Below, in pieces: positions 27,112 through 34,338 of a DNA stretch of 64,000 bases (the stretch's first letter is position 1; every line of letters starts with the position of its first letter). This stretch comes from Prevotella sp. GTDB lineage: Bacteria > Bacteroidota > Bacteroidia > Bacteroidales > Bacteroidaceae. Location: the NCBI GenBank assembly GCA_016291085.1, contig JAEEVW010000008.1, positions 43,609 to 107,608 on the forward strand, written 5' to 3'. The position numbers were made by a program, and so were the translations under genes. The notes under the pieces are model-generated. The model worked only from the letters and a program-made list of their open reading frames with translations. It was not told where the DNA came from and made no database searches.

Positions 27112-27115
27112 AACG

Positions 27116-27123
27116 CAAAGTTA
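27116..27123 (-). promoter_or_regulatory. -7 box of the LytTR regulator gene, almost at the start codon
   Basis: TAACTTTG on the minus strand ends 5 bp before the ATG at 27111, so transcription would begin at or next to the start codon. Confidence 0.55.
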
Positions 27124-27176
27124 CGAAATTTCTATGAATACCAAAAACTTTTCTCCAGAATTATTTCCAACCCCTC

Positions 27177-27208
27177 CGAGTTCGTCACTCACAAGGGGCA
27201 GTTCGTCA
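27177..27208 (+). promoter_or_regulatory. Putative LytTR operator (two direct 9-bp sites, 21 bp apart)
   Basis: AGTTCGTCA occurs at 27179-27187 and again at 27200-27208, a spacing of two helical turns. In register with the published LytTR consensus [TA][AC][CA]GTTN[AG][TG], the second site reads GCAGTTCGT and the first CGAGTTCGT. The pair lies 42 bp upstream of the -7 box of the divergent operon. Confidence 0.6.
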
Positions 27209-27249
27209 AAAACACGCCCTTGCGAGTCGTTCCCTTGGCTACTTTTTCA

Positions 27250-27257
27250 TATATTTG
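27250..27257 (+). promoter_or_regulatory. -7 box of the tailed-surface-protein operon
   Basis: TATATTTG followed by CA, 35 bp before the ATG at 27292. There is no good -33 box at 19 bp, which fits a promoter needing an activator. Confidence 0.6.
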
Positions 27258-27291
27258 CAGAAACAAAATAACCAATTAAACAGTAACGCTT

Positions 27292-28773
27292 ATGAAAAAG
27301 AAATTACTCATGCTCCTCGGAGCTTTGTGGATGACCTTGACAGCAGCACAGGCTGCGGCACCCGTTTCTTATGTATCATTCAGTGTGAATGGAACCACAC
27401 CGCGCGTTGGTTTCGACAAGTTCTCCGCTGCCGTGCCCGAGCCTTACAACTTAGGTGCGGTCTATAAGATGACCAACGAGGAAAAGCCCAACATCGGCGT
27501 CACCGGCTATCAGGTGGTCATCGGAACAGACCGCGAAGGGTTTGAATTTGAGGACAGCCACTATATGTTGGCCTATATCGGCGTCTATGACGAGAGCATT
27601 AGCATTAGTGGTGCCTATTACGACCAGAATGAGGATGGACTGTTCCTGCTTCCTCGGAACGCCAGTGTACCAGTGCGCTTCGGACACCAGTTCTATGGTG
27701 GCACAGGTTCACCAGAGCCTATGAACGAGACGCTGAGTGCCAGTCAGTTCGTCTGGAGCGACGGCATGGTTGACAACTTCGTACTGCCAAAACCGTTGGG
27801 CTATGACGAAGCAACCAAAACCTATAAGGAAGGTGAATATCAGAAGGGGCACTCCTACGTCATTGCCATCAAATTACGCGAGGTGACGCATATGACCATA
27901 GGAGATGAAGATGCAGGCTGGCAGCCCGGATGGTACTATCCCTGGCCCTGGGAACCCACCGAATACACTTCGTGGTATTGGAAAGACTATTCGAAGGAAT
28001 GTCTGCGCGCCCGCTTCACCTACGCTGCCGACGAGGCCGTGCAGGCTGTCGGCGTCGTTATGACGGTAAACGGTGAAGAGAAGCGGTACAACCTGCTCGG
28101 TGAGAATCAAAACCCCATCGACCTGGGCACTATCTACAAGAAGGTTGTAACCGGCGTACACGACGAAGCACAATGGACGCTACCCGACCTGGGCTTCAAT
28201 ACCTTCATCGTTGAGTCTGCCGTGCCTTACACCCAATCTGGGGCCGCAGGCGTATACGGCGCTTCCATGACGTTCACTACCCTCCCGAAGGGTGAGTCCG
28301 ACCAGATTGACGAAGGCTTCATAGTGGATAACAGAGACTACAAGACGGGAAACTTCGGCGGATTCCCCGCTATTCTTTGCGGTACTGAGGAAGGCTTGGC
28401 CAAACTCTCAGAGAACTGGGTATACGAAGCTTGGCCTATGGATGTTTGGACGAACTGGTTGTTCTCAGGCACCCATCCCGTTTGGGCTGGCTGGGCAAAC
28501 GACGGACAATATACTTTTGAGGACGGCCAGACCTACACCGTTGCATTCTACTTCACAGAATACAACGACAACCTGCAGCCCGTCTTCATCCACCGCAACG
28601 GCGGCAAATACTATAAGTTCAACTTCAAGTACTCCAATACAACGACAGGCATTGAGGCCGTTTCTCCTCATCATGGTTCCAACACCTATTTTGACTTGCA
28701 GGGCCGAAAGATTACCAGCCAGCCCCAGAGTGGAGTCTATATCGTGAACGGAAAGAAGATGATTGTAAAATAA
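27292..28773 (+). CDS. Secreted protein of unknown function with T9SS-type tail
   Basis: I do not recognise the body of this 493-residue protein. It has a signal peptide (MKKKLLMLLGALWMTLTAAQAA), a beta-rich mature part full of aromatic residues (WQPGWYYPWPWEPTEYTSWYW) and a C-terminal tail (YFDLQGRKITSQPQSGVYIV, NGKK) of the kind shared by other proteins here. It should be exported by SprA and fixed at the surface. It is first in an operon with the 1238-residue repeat protein (29 bp downstream) and lies divergent from the LytTR regulator, its probable controller. Confidence 0.75.
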   Translation: MKKKLLMLLGALWMTLTAAQAAAPVSYVSFSVNGTTPRVGFDKFSAAVPEPYNLGAVYKMTNEEKPNIGVTGYQVVIGTDREGFEFEDSHYMLAYIGVYDESISISGAYYDQNEDGLFLLPRNASVPVRFGHQFYGGTGSPEPMNETLSASQFVWSDGMVDNFVLPKPLGYDEATKTYKEGEYQKGHSYVIAIKLREVTHMTIGDEDAGWQPGWYYPWPWEPTEYTSWYWKDYSKECLRARFTYAADEAVQAVGVVMTVNGEEKRYNLLGENQNPIDLGTIYKKVVTGVHDEAQWTLPDLGFNTFIVESAVPYTQSGAAGVYGASMTFTTLPKGESDQIDEGFIVDNRDYKTGNFGGFPAILCGTEEGLAKLSENWVYEAWPMDVWTNWLFSGTHPVWAGWANDGQYTFEDGQTYTVAFYFTEYNDNLQPVFIHRNGGKYYKFNFKYSNTTTGIEAVSPHHGSNTYFDLQGRKITSQPQSGVYIVNGKKMIVK

Positions 28774-28801
28774 TCGTCAGCAGGCTTAATCTATAAACAA
28801 T

Positions 28802-31800
28802 ATGATTATGAGAACATTTATTAAAAGAGCACTGGTTTCGCTTCTTGCATTCGCTGCCATAGCCACGACTGCCAGTGCACAAGACATGACCTCTACGCCG
28901 CTGACGTTAGAGGCAACATCTGAAGGTGACATCACCTTCTTGATTTCTTATTCATACTCCCATTCCGTAGTGCTGACACCTGTAGAGTACAAAATCAACG
29001 ATGGCAGCTGGACCGCCTACGCATCATGGCCTGCAGATGCTGCCAGTATTACCAGCAGTACAGGCAACTGGCCTGTCTCCTTTGGCGATGCCATCCACGT
29101 CACAGCGGGCGATAAGGTGTCGTTCCGAGGCGACAATGCCTCCTATTACGGCAACGGAACTGGCTATGAGTGCCACATCACCAGTACGGCCGACGTCTAT
29201 GTCTATGGCAATATGATGAGTCTGGTTGATGCCGATGACTTCTCGACGCTGGCTACGCTCACGGGCGACTGGAACTTTGCCAAACTGTTTAAATTGCCTA
29301 CGGTAAACCTCTGGGATCCTCCTGTGACTGTTACTACCATCAAAAGCCATCCTACCTACGACATTGTGCTGCCAGCTACGACTCTGACTAACTACTGCTA
29401 TAATGGATTATTTGCTGGCTGTAGCGGCATTACCCGTGCGCCCAAACTGCCTGCTACGACCATGAAAATCGGCTGCTATGCTGAGATGTTCCGCGCAACC
29501 AGTATTGTTGAGGCTCCAGCATTACCAACCACTGTTTTTCAGCCATATTCTTATGATGCTGAAGGTGAACATGGCAGCATCGACTGCTATATGCAGATGT
29601 TCCAGGATTGCACTAGCCTGACCGTAGCACCTGCCCTGTCGGCCACAACGCTCGTGCATGGTGTCTATCAGAACATGTTCGAGGGTTGTACCAGTCTAGT
29701 GAATGCTCCTGCGCTCCCTGCCACTGACCTTACCGGCGGCGACCAGTGCTACACTGCAATGTTCAAGGGATGCACCAGTTTGGTAACAGCCCCTGAGCTA
29801 CCTGCCACCACTTTGGATAATTGGTGCTATATGGAGATGTTCTCTGGCTGCACCAGTCTGGTAAATGCTCCTGAGCTACCTGCCACCACACTGGCTGAAG
29901 ACTGCTATCACCGTATGTTCGAAGGTTGTATCTCGCTTCAGAAGGCTCCTGTACTTCCAGCGCCAACGCTGTTAGGGCAAGTCTATGGCGGTATGTTCGA
30001 CGGTTGCACCTCCCTGAACTACGTGAAGTGTCTGGCCGTTGACATTGTCGATACCAGTCACGGAGAAGATGCAACTACCGATTGCTGGTTGGCAAATGTT
30101 TCTGCCACAGGAACGTTTATCAAAGCTGATGAAGCCGATTGGAGCGTCAAGACTAAAACAGGTGAGGCAATCAATGGCATCCCTGCTGGCTGGACGGTAA
30201 AGAATGCCAGTGAGGAAGGTGGAGATTTCGTTGCAGTCGAGACTCCGCTGACCTTTGAGGCTATTGAGGAAGCTACTACTGTGACCATCGACAACCCGCT
30301 GGCGCTCACCATCCAATATAGTACCAACGGAGGTAGCACATGGACAACTGCCAGTGATGCTACTATCACCATCAGCGGCATCAGTGCCGGGCAGACCGTG
30401 CAGCTGCGTGGCGACAATGAAGCATACGGCACAGGCTCGGGCTATACGAACATAACCTTCAACAAAGACTGCTATGTCTATGGCAACATGATGAGCTTGA
30501 TCAATTCCACAGGTTTTGCTACTGCAGAGGAACTGGCAAAGCCCTACACGTTCCGTACGTTCTTCTACAACAACAAACAAATGAAGAGCCACCCAACGAA
30601 AGACCTCGTGTTGCCTGCCACAACACTGTCCGCCCGTTGCTACTTCAGTATGTTCTATGGATGTAATGGACTGACCCGCGCACCACAACTGCCCGCCACC
30701 CAATTGGCCAACTATTGCTACAACCAGATGTTCTATGGCTGCAACGCCCTAACTACGGCTCCTGCGCTGCCTGCGACAACGTTAGCTGACCATTGCTATG
30801 ACAACATGTTTGCACACTGCTACGGATTGACCCAGGCACCCAAACTACCCGCCACAACCATGGCAGAAGCTTGTTATAGGGCAATGTTCTTGCGTTGCGA
30901 AGCCTTGAAGACGGCTCCTGAACTGCCAGCTACTGAGATGGCAAAATCTTGTTATCTTGGCATGTTCTATCAGTCAGGTCTGACTGCTGCTCCAGTTTTG
31001 CCAGCCACAACGTTAGCCATGAGCTGCTATTACCAGATGTTCCAGAATTGTACGGGGCTGACCGTCGCACCTGCCCTTCCTGCTACAACGCTGGCAGATG
31101 GCTGCTATAAAATGATGTTTAAAGGCTGCGCAAACCTGACAGACGTACCCACGCTTACCGCAACAACACTGGGCGAGAGCTCCTACGAGGAAATGTTCAA
31201 GGGTTGTACCGCCCTTGTGAATGCGCCTGATCTTGCAGCAACTTCATTGGCAGCTACCTGTTGCAACTATATGTTTGCGGGCTGTAGCAAACTGGCTAAG
31301 GCACCTAAGTTGCCTGCTACTACGCTGGCCACCCAGTGTTACCAGCGAATGTTCGACGGCTGCACTTCATTGGTGACAGCTCCCGAACTGCCTGCCACCA
31401 ATTTGGCAGAACTTTGTTACAACGACATGTTCTGGGAATGCACCAGTCTGAAGAATCCACCCCAGTTGCCGGCAACGACCTTGGCCGACTACTGCTACAC
31501 GATGATGTTCCTGGGGTGTACAAGTCTTGAAACGGCTCCTGTGCTGCCCGCTGCCACACTGACTCCAGGCTGCTACGAACACATGTTCATGAACTGTAGC
31601 AAGCTGAACTACGTGAAGTGTCTGGCTACCGACCTTGGCGATGACAGCAGTACCGACGGTTGGATGACCAACGTGGCCGCTACGGGAACGTTCGTGCAAG
31701 CCGCAGGTGTCGACTGGAGTGCCAAGGGCACTACTGAAGGCACATGGGGAGACCCTGCAGTTGCTACAACATTTGTCAATGGCATCCCTGCTGGCTGGAC

Positions 31801-32518
31801 GGTAAAGAACGTAGTGGCATTGGCTGACGATGCCGACAACAGTACGTTGCTGACCACATACCAGGGCGCAGCCAACGATGTGACACTGAGCGGACGCACC
31901 CTTTACAGGAACGGTGAGTGGAATACGCTGTGTCTGCCATTCGATGTTGCCAGCCTTGTTGGAACTCCGCTGGAGGGTGCCACTATTCGTCCGTTGACGA
32001 ATGCTGCACTGACCAGTACAGCACTGACGCTGACATTCGGAGCTGCAGTAAATGCTATCACTGCCGGCATACCGTATATTGTGAAATGGACGACGACTGC
32101 AGACAACCTGACGAATCCCACCTTCGAGGACGTAACCATCAGCAGTACTACTCCTTCTGTGACGTCCTTCGGAACGGGTAATAGCCAAGTGCAGTTCATA
32201 GGCACCTACGGACCTGAAACATTGGTCAAGGACGACCCGACGAACCGCTATCTGGGCAGTGGCAACAAACTATACTATCCCACGGTGGAAGGCTTCAAGG
32301 TCAATGCCTTCCGAGCCTATTTCAAACTGGGTGCTTTGGCTGCTTCAGCACCTATGGTTAATCTTGTTATTGACGAAACGACAAGTATCAGTGACGCTAC
32401 GCGCCAGAATCATCAGACAAATAGCGCGTGGTACACGCTGGACGGTCGCCAGCTGACCACAAAGCCAATGACAAAGGGCGTTTATATTCATAACGGTAAA
32501 AAGGAGGTTGTAAAATGA
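28802..32518 (+). CDS. Large Cys-rich BspA-like repeat surface protein with T9SS-type tail
   Basis: The 1238-residue protein has a signal peptide (ending TTASAQ) and two repeat blocks (about 185-410 and 600-930). The unit, about 22-25 residues, is LPATTLAxxCYxxMFxGCTSLxxAP, resembling BspA-type LRRs but with two Cys per unit. Each block follows a paralogous beta module (GDKVSFRGDN...VYVYGNMMSLVDA and GQTVQLRGDN...CYVYGNMMSLINS) and ends with a NYVKCLA..D segment, showing an internal duplication. The C-terminus has the GEWNTLCLPF domain shared with the protein at 9498 and the tail WYTLDGRQL...GVYIHNGKK. A 4-base overlap couples it to the small gene downstream. Confidence 0.82.
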   Translation: MIMRTFIKRALVSLLAFAAIATTASAQDMTSTPLTLEATSEGDITFLISYSYSHSVVLTPVEYKINDGSWTAYASWPADAASITSSTGNWPVSFGDAIHVTAGDKVSFRGDNASYYGNGTGYECHITSTADVYVYGNMMSLVDADDFSTLATLTGDWNFAKLFKLPTVNLWDPPVTVTTIKSHPTYDIVLPATTLTNYCYNGLFAGCSGITRAPKLPATTMKIGCYAEMFRATSIVEAPALPTTVFQPYSYDAEGEHGSIDCYMQMFQDCTSLTVAPALSATTLVHGVYQNMFEGCTSLVNAPALPATDLTGGDQCYTAMFKGCTSLVTAPELPATTLDNWCYMEMFSGCTSLVNAPELPATTLAEDCYHRMFEGCISLQKAPVLPAPTLLGQVYGGMFDGCTSLNYVKCLAVDIVDTSHGEDATTDCWLANVSATGTFIKADEADWSVKTKTGEAINGIPAGWTVKNASEEGGDFVAVETPLTFEAIEEATTVTIDNPLALTIQYSTNGGSTWTTASDATITISGISAGQTVQLRGDNEAYGTGSGYTNITFNKDCYVYGNMMSLINSTGFATAEELAKPYTFRTFFYNNKQMKSHPTKDLVLPATTLSARCYFSMFYGCNGLTRAPQLPATQLANYCYNQMFYGCNALTTAPALPATTLADHCYDNMFAHCYGLTQAPKLPATTMAEACYRAMFLRCEALKTAPELPATEMAKSCYLGMFYQSGLTAAPVLPATTLAMSCYYQMFQNCTGLTVAPALPATTLADGCYKMMFKGCANLTDVPTLTATTLGESSYEEMFKGCTALVNAPDLAATSLAATCCNYMFAGCSKLAKAPKLPATTLATQCYQRMFDGCTSLVTAPELPATNLAELCYNDMFWECTSLKNPPQLPATTLADYCYTMMFLGCTSLETAPVLPAATLTPGCYEHMFMNCSKLNYVKCLATDLGDDSSTDGWMTNVAATGTFVQAAGVDWSAKGTTEGTWGDPAVATTFVNGIPAGWTVKNVVALADDADNSTLLTTYQGAANDVTLSGRTLYRNGEWNTLCLPFDVASLVGTPLEGATIRPLTNAALTSTALTLTFGAAVNAITAGIPYIVKWTTTADNLTNPTFEDVTISSTTPSVTSFGTGNSQVQFIGTYGPETLVKDDPTNRYLGSGNKLYYPTVEGFKVNAFRAYFKLGALAASAPMVNLVIDETTSISDATRQNHQTNSAWYTLDGRQLTTKPMTKGVYIHNGKKEVVK

Positions 32519-32700
32519 AGAAGAAAGATTATTTGACACCTCACATGGAGGTAGTCGACGTGAATACAGAGCATGTGCTGCTAGCTGGCAGCATGGGTAT
32601 AAATGCAGGTGATACGGGCATCATTGATGGAGGAGGAGGCGACGAACCCGCACTCTCGCCGCTCTTCGGTTCAGAATTGGATAATGAATTGTTCCTATAA
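32515..32700 (+). CDS. Small acidic protein coupled to the repeat protein
   Basis: The 61-residue frame starts at ATGA overlapping the stop of the preceding gene. It has no signal peptide. The pattern MKKKxYLTPxMEVVxxxxEHVLLAGS, then a Gly/Asp-rich stretch (GDTGIIDGGGGDEP), resembles a family of short Prevotella proteins with LTPxxEVV and LLAGS motifs. A leader-and-core layout like a ribosomally made peptide is possible, but no modification enzyme is near. Function unknown. Confidence 0.6.
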   Translation: MKKKDYLTPHMEVVDVNTEHVLLAGSMGINAGDTGIIDGGGGDEPALSPLFGSELDNELFL

Positions 32701-32712
32701 CCAGAACATCGT

Positions 32713-33135
32713 AAAAACATAGCCCCCTGCGCCCCAATTGTGCTTATCTGATTGATAATGAGATGGTTCGCGGGGGCTATGTTTATATAAAACTATGCCC
32801 CAACTATGCCCCAACAGTGCCCCTATGAGTCGTTCGGATAGTTTCTTTGACTCGTTCAGATAGTGCCTTATAGGGTACGAGACCCGTCTGAGCAGGGTGC
32901 AAGAGCCGTTGTGGGAGGGACTGAGAAGCCTTCTCGCAACCGTTTGCGTTAGCCCAAACGACCGTGCGCGTTAGCCCAAACGACCGTTCGCGTATACGCA
33001 AAAGCTATAGTCGGATTTTCTTCAGGGGCACTGTTGGGGCGGGGTTGGGGCACCCTTTTTGGCAAACATAGCCCCTAAAAGAACCCTTTGTACAAAGGGA
33101 TTCTCAGAAATTGGGGCACATGGGGCTATGTTTTT
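32713..33135. repeat. 423-bp non-coding element with 27-bp inverted ends
   Basis: The ends, 32713-32739 and 33109-33135, are inverted repeats matching at 25 of 27 bases (AAAAACATAGCCCC, 4 variable, GCCCCAATT). Inside is a second perfect 17-bp inverted pair (GCCCCAACAGTGCCCCT at 32808-32824 and its complement at 33025-33041). Each end also folds on itself: AAACATAGCCCC pairs with GGGGCTATGTTT at 32715/32772 and at 33064/33122. A direct repeat, CGTTAGCCCAAACGACCGT, occurs twice near 32950. It is MITE-like, or a structured RNA. Confidence 0.8.
32715..32784 (+). terminator. Hairpin after the surface operon
   Basis: A 13-bp perfect stem (AAACATAGCCCCC with GGGGGCTATGTTT) with a loop of about 44 bases is followed by ATATAA. 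It lies 15 bp after the small gene and may end the operon; the T tract is weak. Confidence 0.45.
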
Positions 33136-33249
33136 TCAAATTTCAGTATATATATATCCTGTTTTTGTCTTTTAGGCTTAAAAAAAAATGTTATCATTTG
33201 GTGTTTTGCATTATAATTATTAATTTTGTGGCAAAATTGTGATGAATAG

Positions 33250-34074
33250 ATGAGACCACTGATACTGATATCGAACGATGACGGCTATGAGGCCAAGGGA
33301 ATCAACGAACTGATAGACATGGTTCGCGACATGGGCGACGTGCTGGTGTGTGCACCCGACGGGGCACGCAGCGGTATGGCGTGTGCCTTTACGGCGACGG
33401 CTCCGCTGACGCTGACGCAGCGTAGGAAAGAGCCAGGTGTGGAGGTGTGGTCGTGCAGCGGCACGCCGACGGACTGTGTGAAGATGGCGCTGGCCGAGCT
33501 GTGTCCGCGAAAGCCCGATGTGGTGCTGGGCGGCATCAATCATGGCGACAACGCCTCGGTGAACATGCACTACTCGGGGACGATGGGCGTGGTGATGGAG
33601 GGATGTATGAAATATATCCCCTCGGTGGCCTACTCGCTGTGTGACCATCGTGCCAATGCCGACTTCGAACCCTTGCGGCCCTATGTGCGCCAGATAACGC
33701 AGTGGGTGCTGGCAGAGGGACTGCCCATGGGCGTCTGCCTGAACGTGAATTTCCCAGACCCCCACCAAACCTCCTTAAAGGGAGGCTTTGGTTCACTCCC
33801 CCTCGGGGGAGACGGAGAGGGGTCTTACAAGGGCGTAAAAGTCTGTCGGATGGGCCGTGGCACGTGGTATAACGAGGTGCAGAAGTGTCACCACCCGCGA
33901 GGCTACGACTACTGGTGGATGGTGGGCTCTTATCATAATGACGAGCCGGAGGCTGAGGACACCGACCGTTGGGCGCTGGATCACGGCTATGTGGCCATTA
34001 CCCCTACGCAGATTGACGTCACGGCGTACGAGGCGATGGAGAAGTTAACGAAGTTAGAGAATTCAACTTTCTGA
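33250..34074 (+). CDS. surE: 5'/3'-nucleotidase SurE
   Basis: At 274 residues this is SurE: N-terminal metal-binding SNDDGYEAKGI, then VCAPDGARSGMACAFT, CSGTPTDCVKMAL and GGINHGDNASVNMHYSGTMGVVMEG. It removes phosphate from nucleotides. About 22 residues (HQTSLKGGFGSLPLGGDGEG) between LNVNFPDP and KGVKVCRMG come from the palindromic element also in mltD and lpxB, read here in another frame. The last residues (EKLTKLENSTF) come from a GTTAACGAAGTTAG repeat. It precedes lpxB, the usual Bacteroidales order. Confidence 0.95.
   Translation: MRPLILISNDDGYEAKGINELIDMVRDMGDVLVCAPDGARSGMACAFTATAPLTLTQRRKEPGVEVWSCSGTPTDCVKMALAELCPRKPDVVLGGINHGDNASVNMHYSGTMGVVMEGCMKYIPSVAYSLCDHRANADFEPLRPYVRQITQWVLAEGLPMGVCLNVNFPDPHQTSLKGGFGSLPLGGDGEGSYKGVKVCRMGRGTWYNEVQKCHHPRGYDYWWMVGSYHNDEPEAEDTDRWALDHGYVAITPTQIDVTAYEAMEKLTKLENSTF
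33757..33823 (+). repeat. GC-rich palindromic element inside surE
   Basis: Same element as at 5662-5722 and 34896-34963: CCCCCACCAAACCTCC, a central GGGAGGCTTTGG part, CTCCCCCTCGGGGGAG and ACGGAGAGGGGTC. It is in sense orientation but read in a different frame from the lpxB and mltD copies. Confidence 0.87.
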
Positions 34075-34106
34075 AGTTCATTTGATGAAGACAAAAACAA
34101 TAAAAA

Positions 34107-34238
34107 CCCCTTCTGTTGGCTTGATGCTCTTTCAGAGCCCTTGTGCCCAGTGTTATGTCTCTGTCTTTAAAAGCACGCTTTTACGCCAGAGTCACACCAC
34201 TCGTCACACCCACTGGCGTGGTTCAAGCCCACAGAAGG
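34107..34238 (+). ncRNA. Candidate structured RNA between surE and lpxB
   Basis: An outer stem (CCTTCTGTTGGCTT 34109-34122 with AAGCCCACAGAAGG 34225-34238, 13 of 14 paired) encloses three hairpins: GCTCT/AGAGC (34126-34138), TAAAAGC/GCTTTTA (34168-34183) and CGCCAG/CTGGCG (34184-34218). Together they form a four-way junction. No coding signal is present. It could be a leader element of lpxB, a small RNA or a MITE-like repeat. Confidence 0.4.
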
Positions 34239-34338
34239 AAAAACCCCAAAAAACAATTCATTCAGTACAATATGTATCATACAATCAAAATGGTTTTTTA
34301 GGTTTTTGTTAACATCCGAAACTTAGATTTTTGAAGGG

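Larger units (their letters stand above)
32701..33249. other. 549-bp non-coding region with an inverted-repeat element
   Basis: No gene is supported. Most of it is the 423-bp element described separately (32713-33135). The last 110 bases are AT-rich and lead into surE, with a possible -7 box (TAATTTTG) near 33221. Confidence 0.6.

Noticed and set aside
32804..33001. 65-codon minus-strand frame inside the 423-bp element
   Set aside because: Arg/Thr-rich, no family resemblance, and made of the element's direct repeats.
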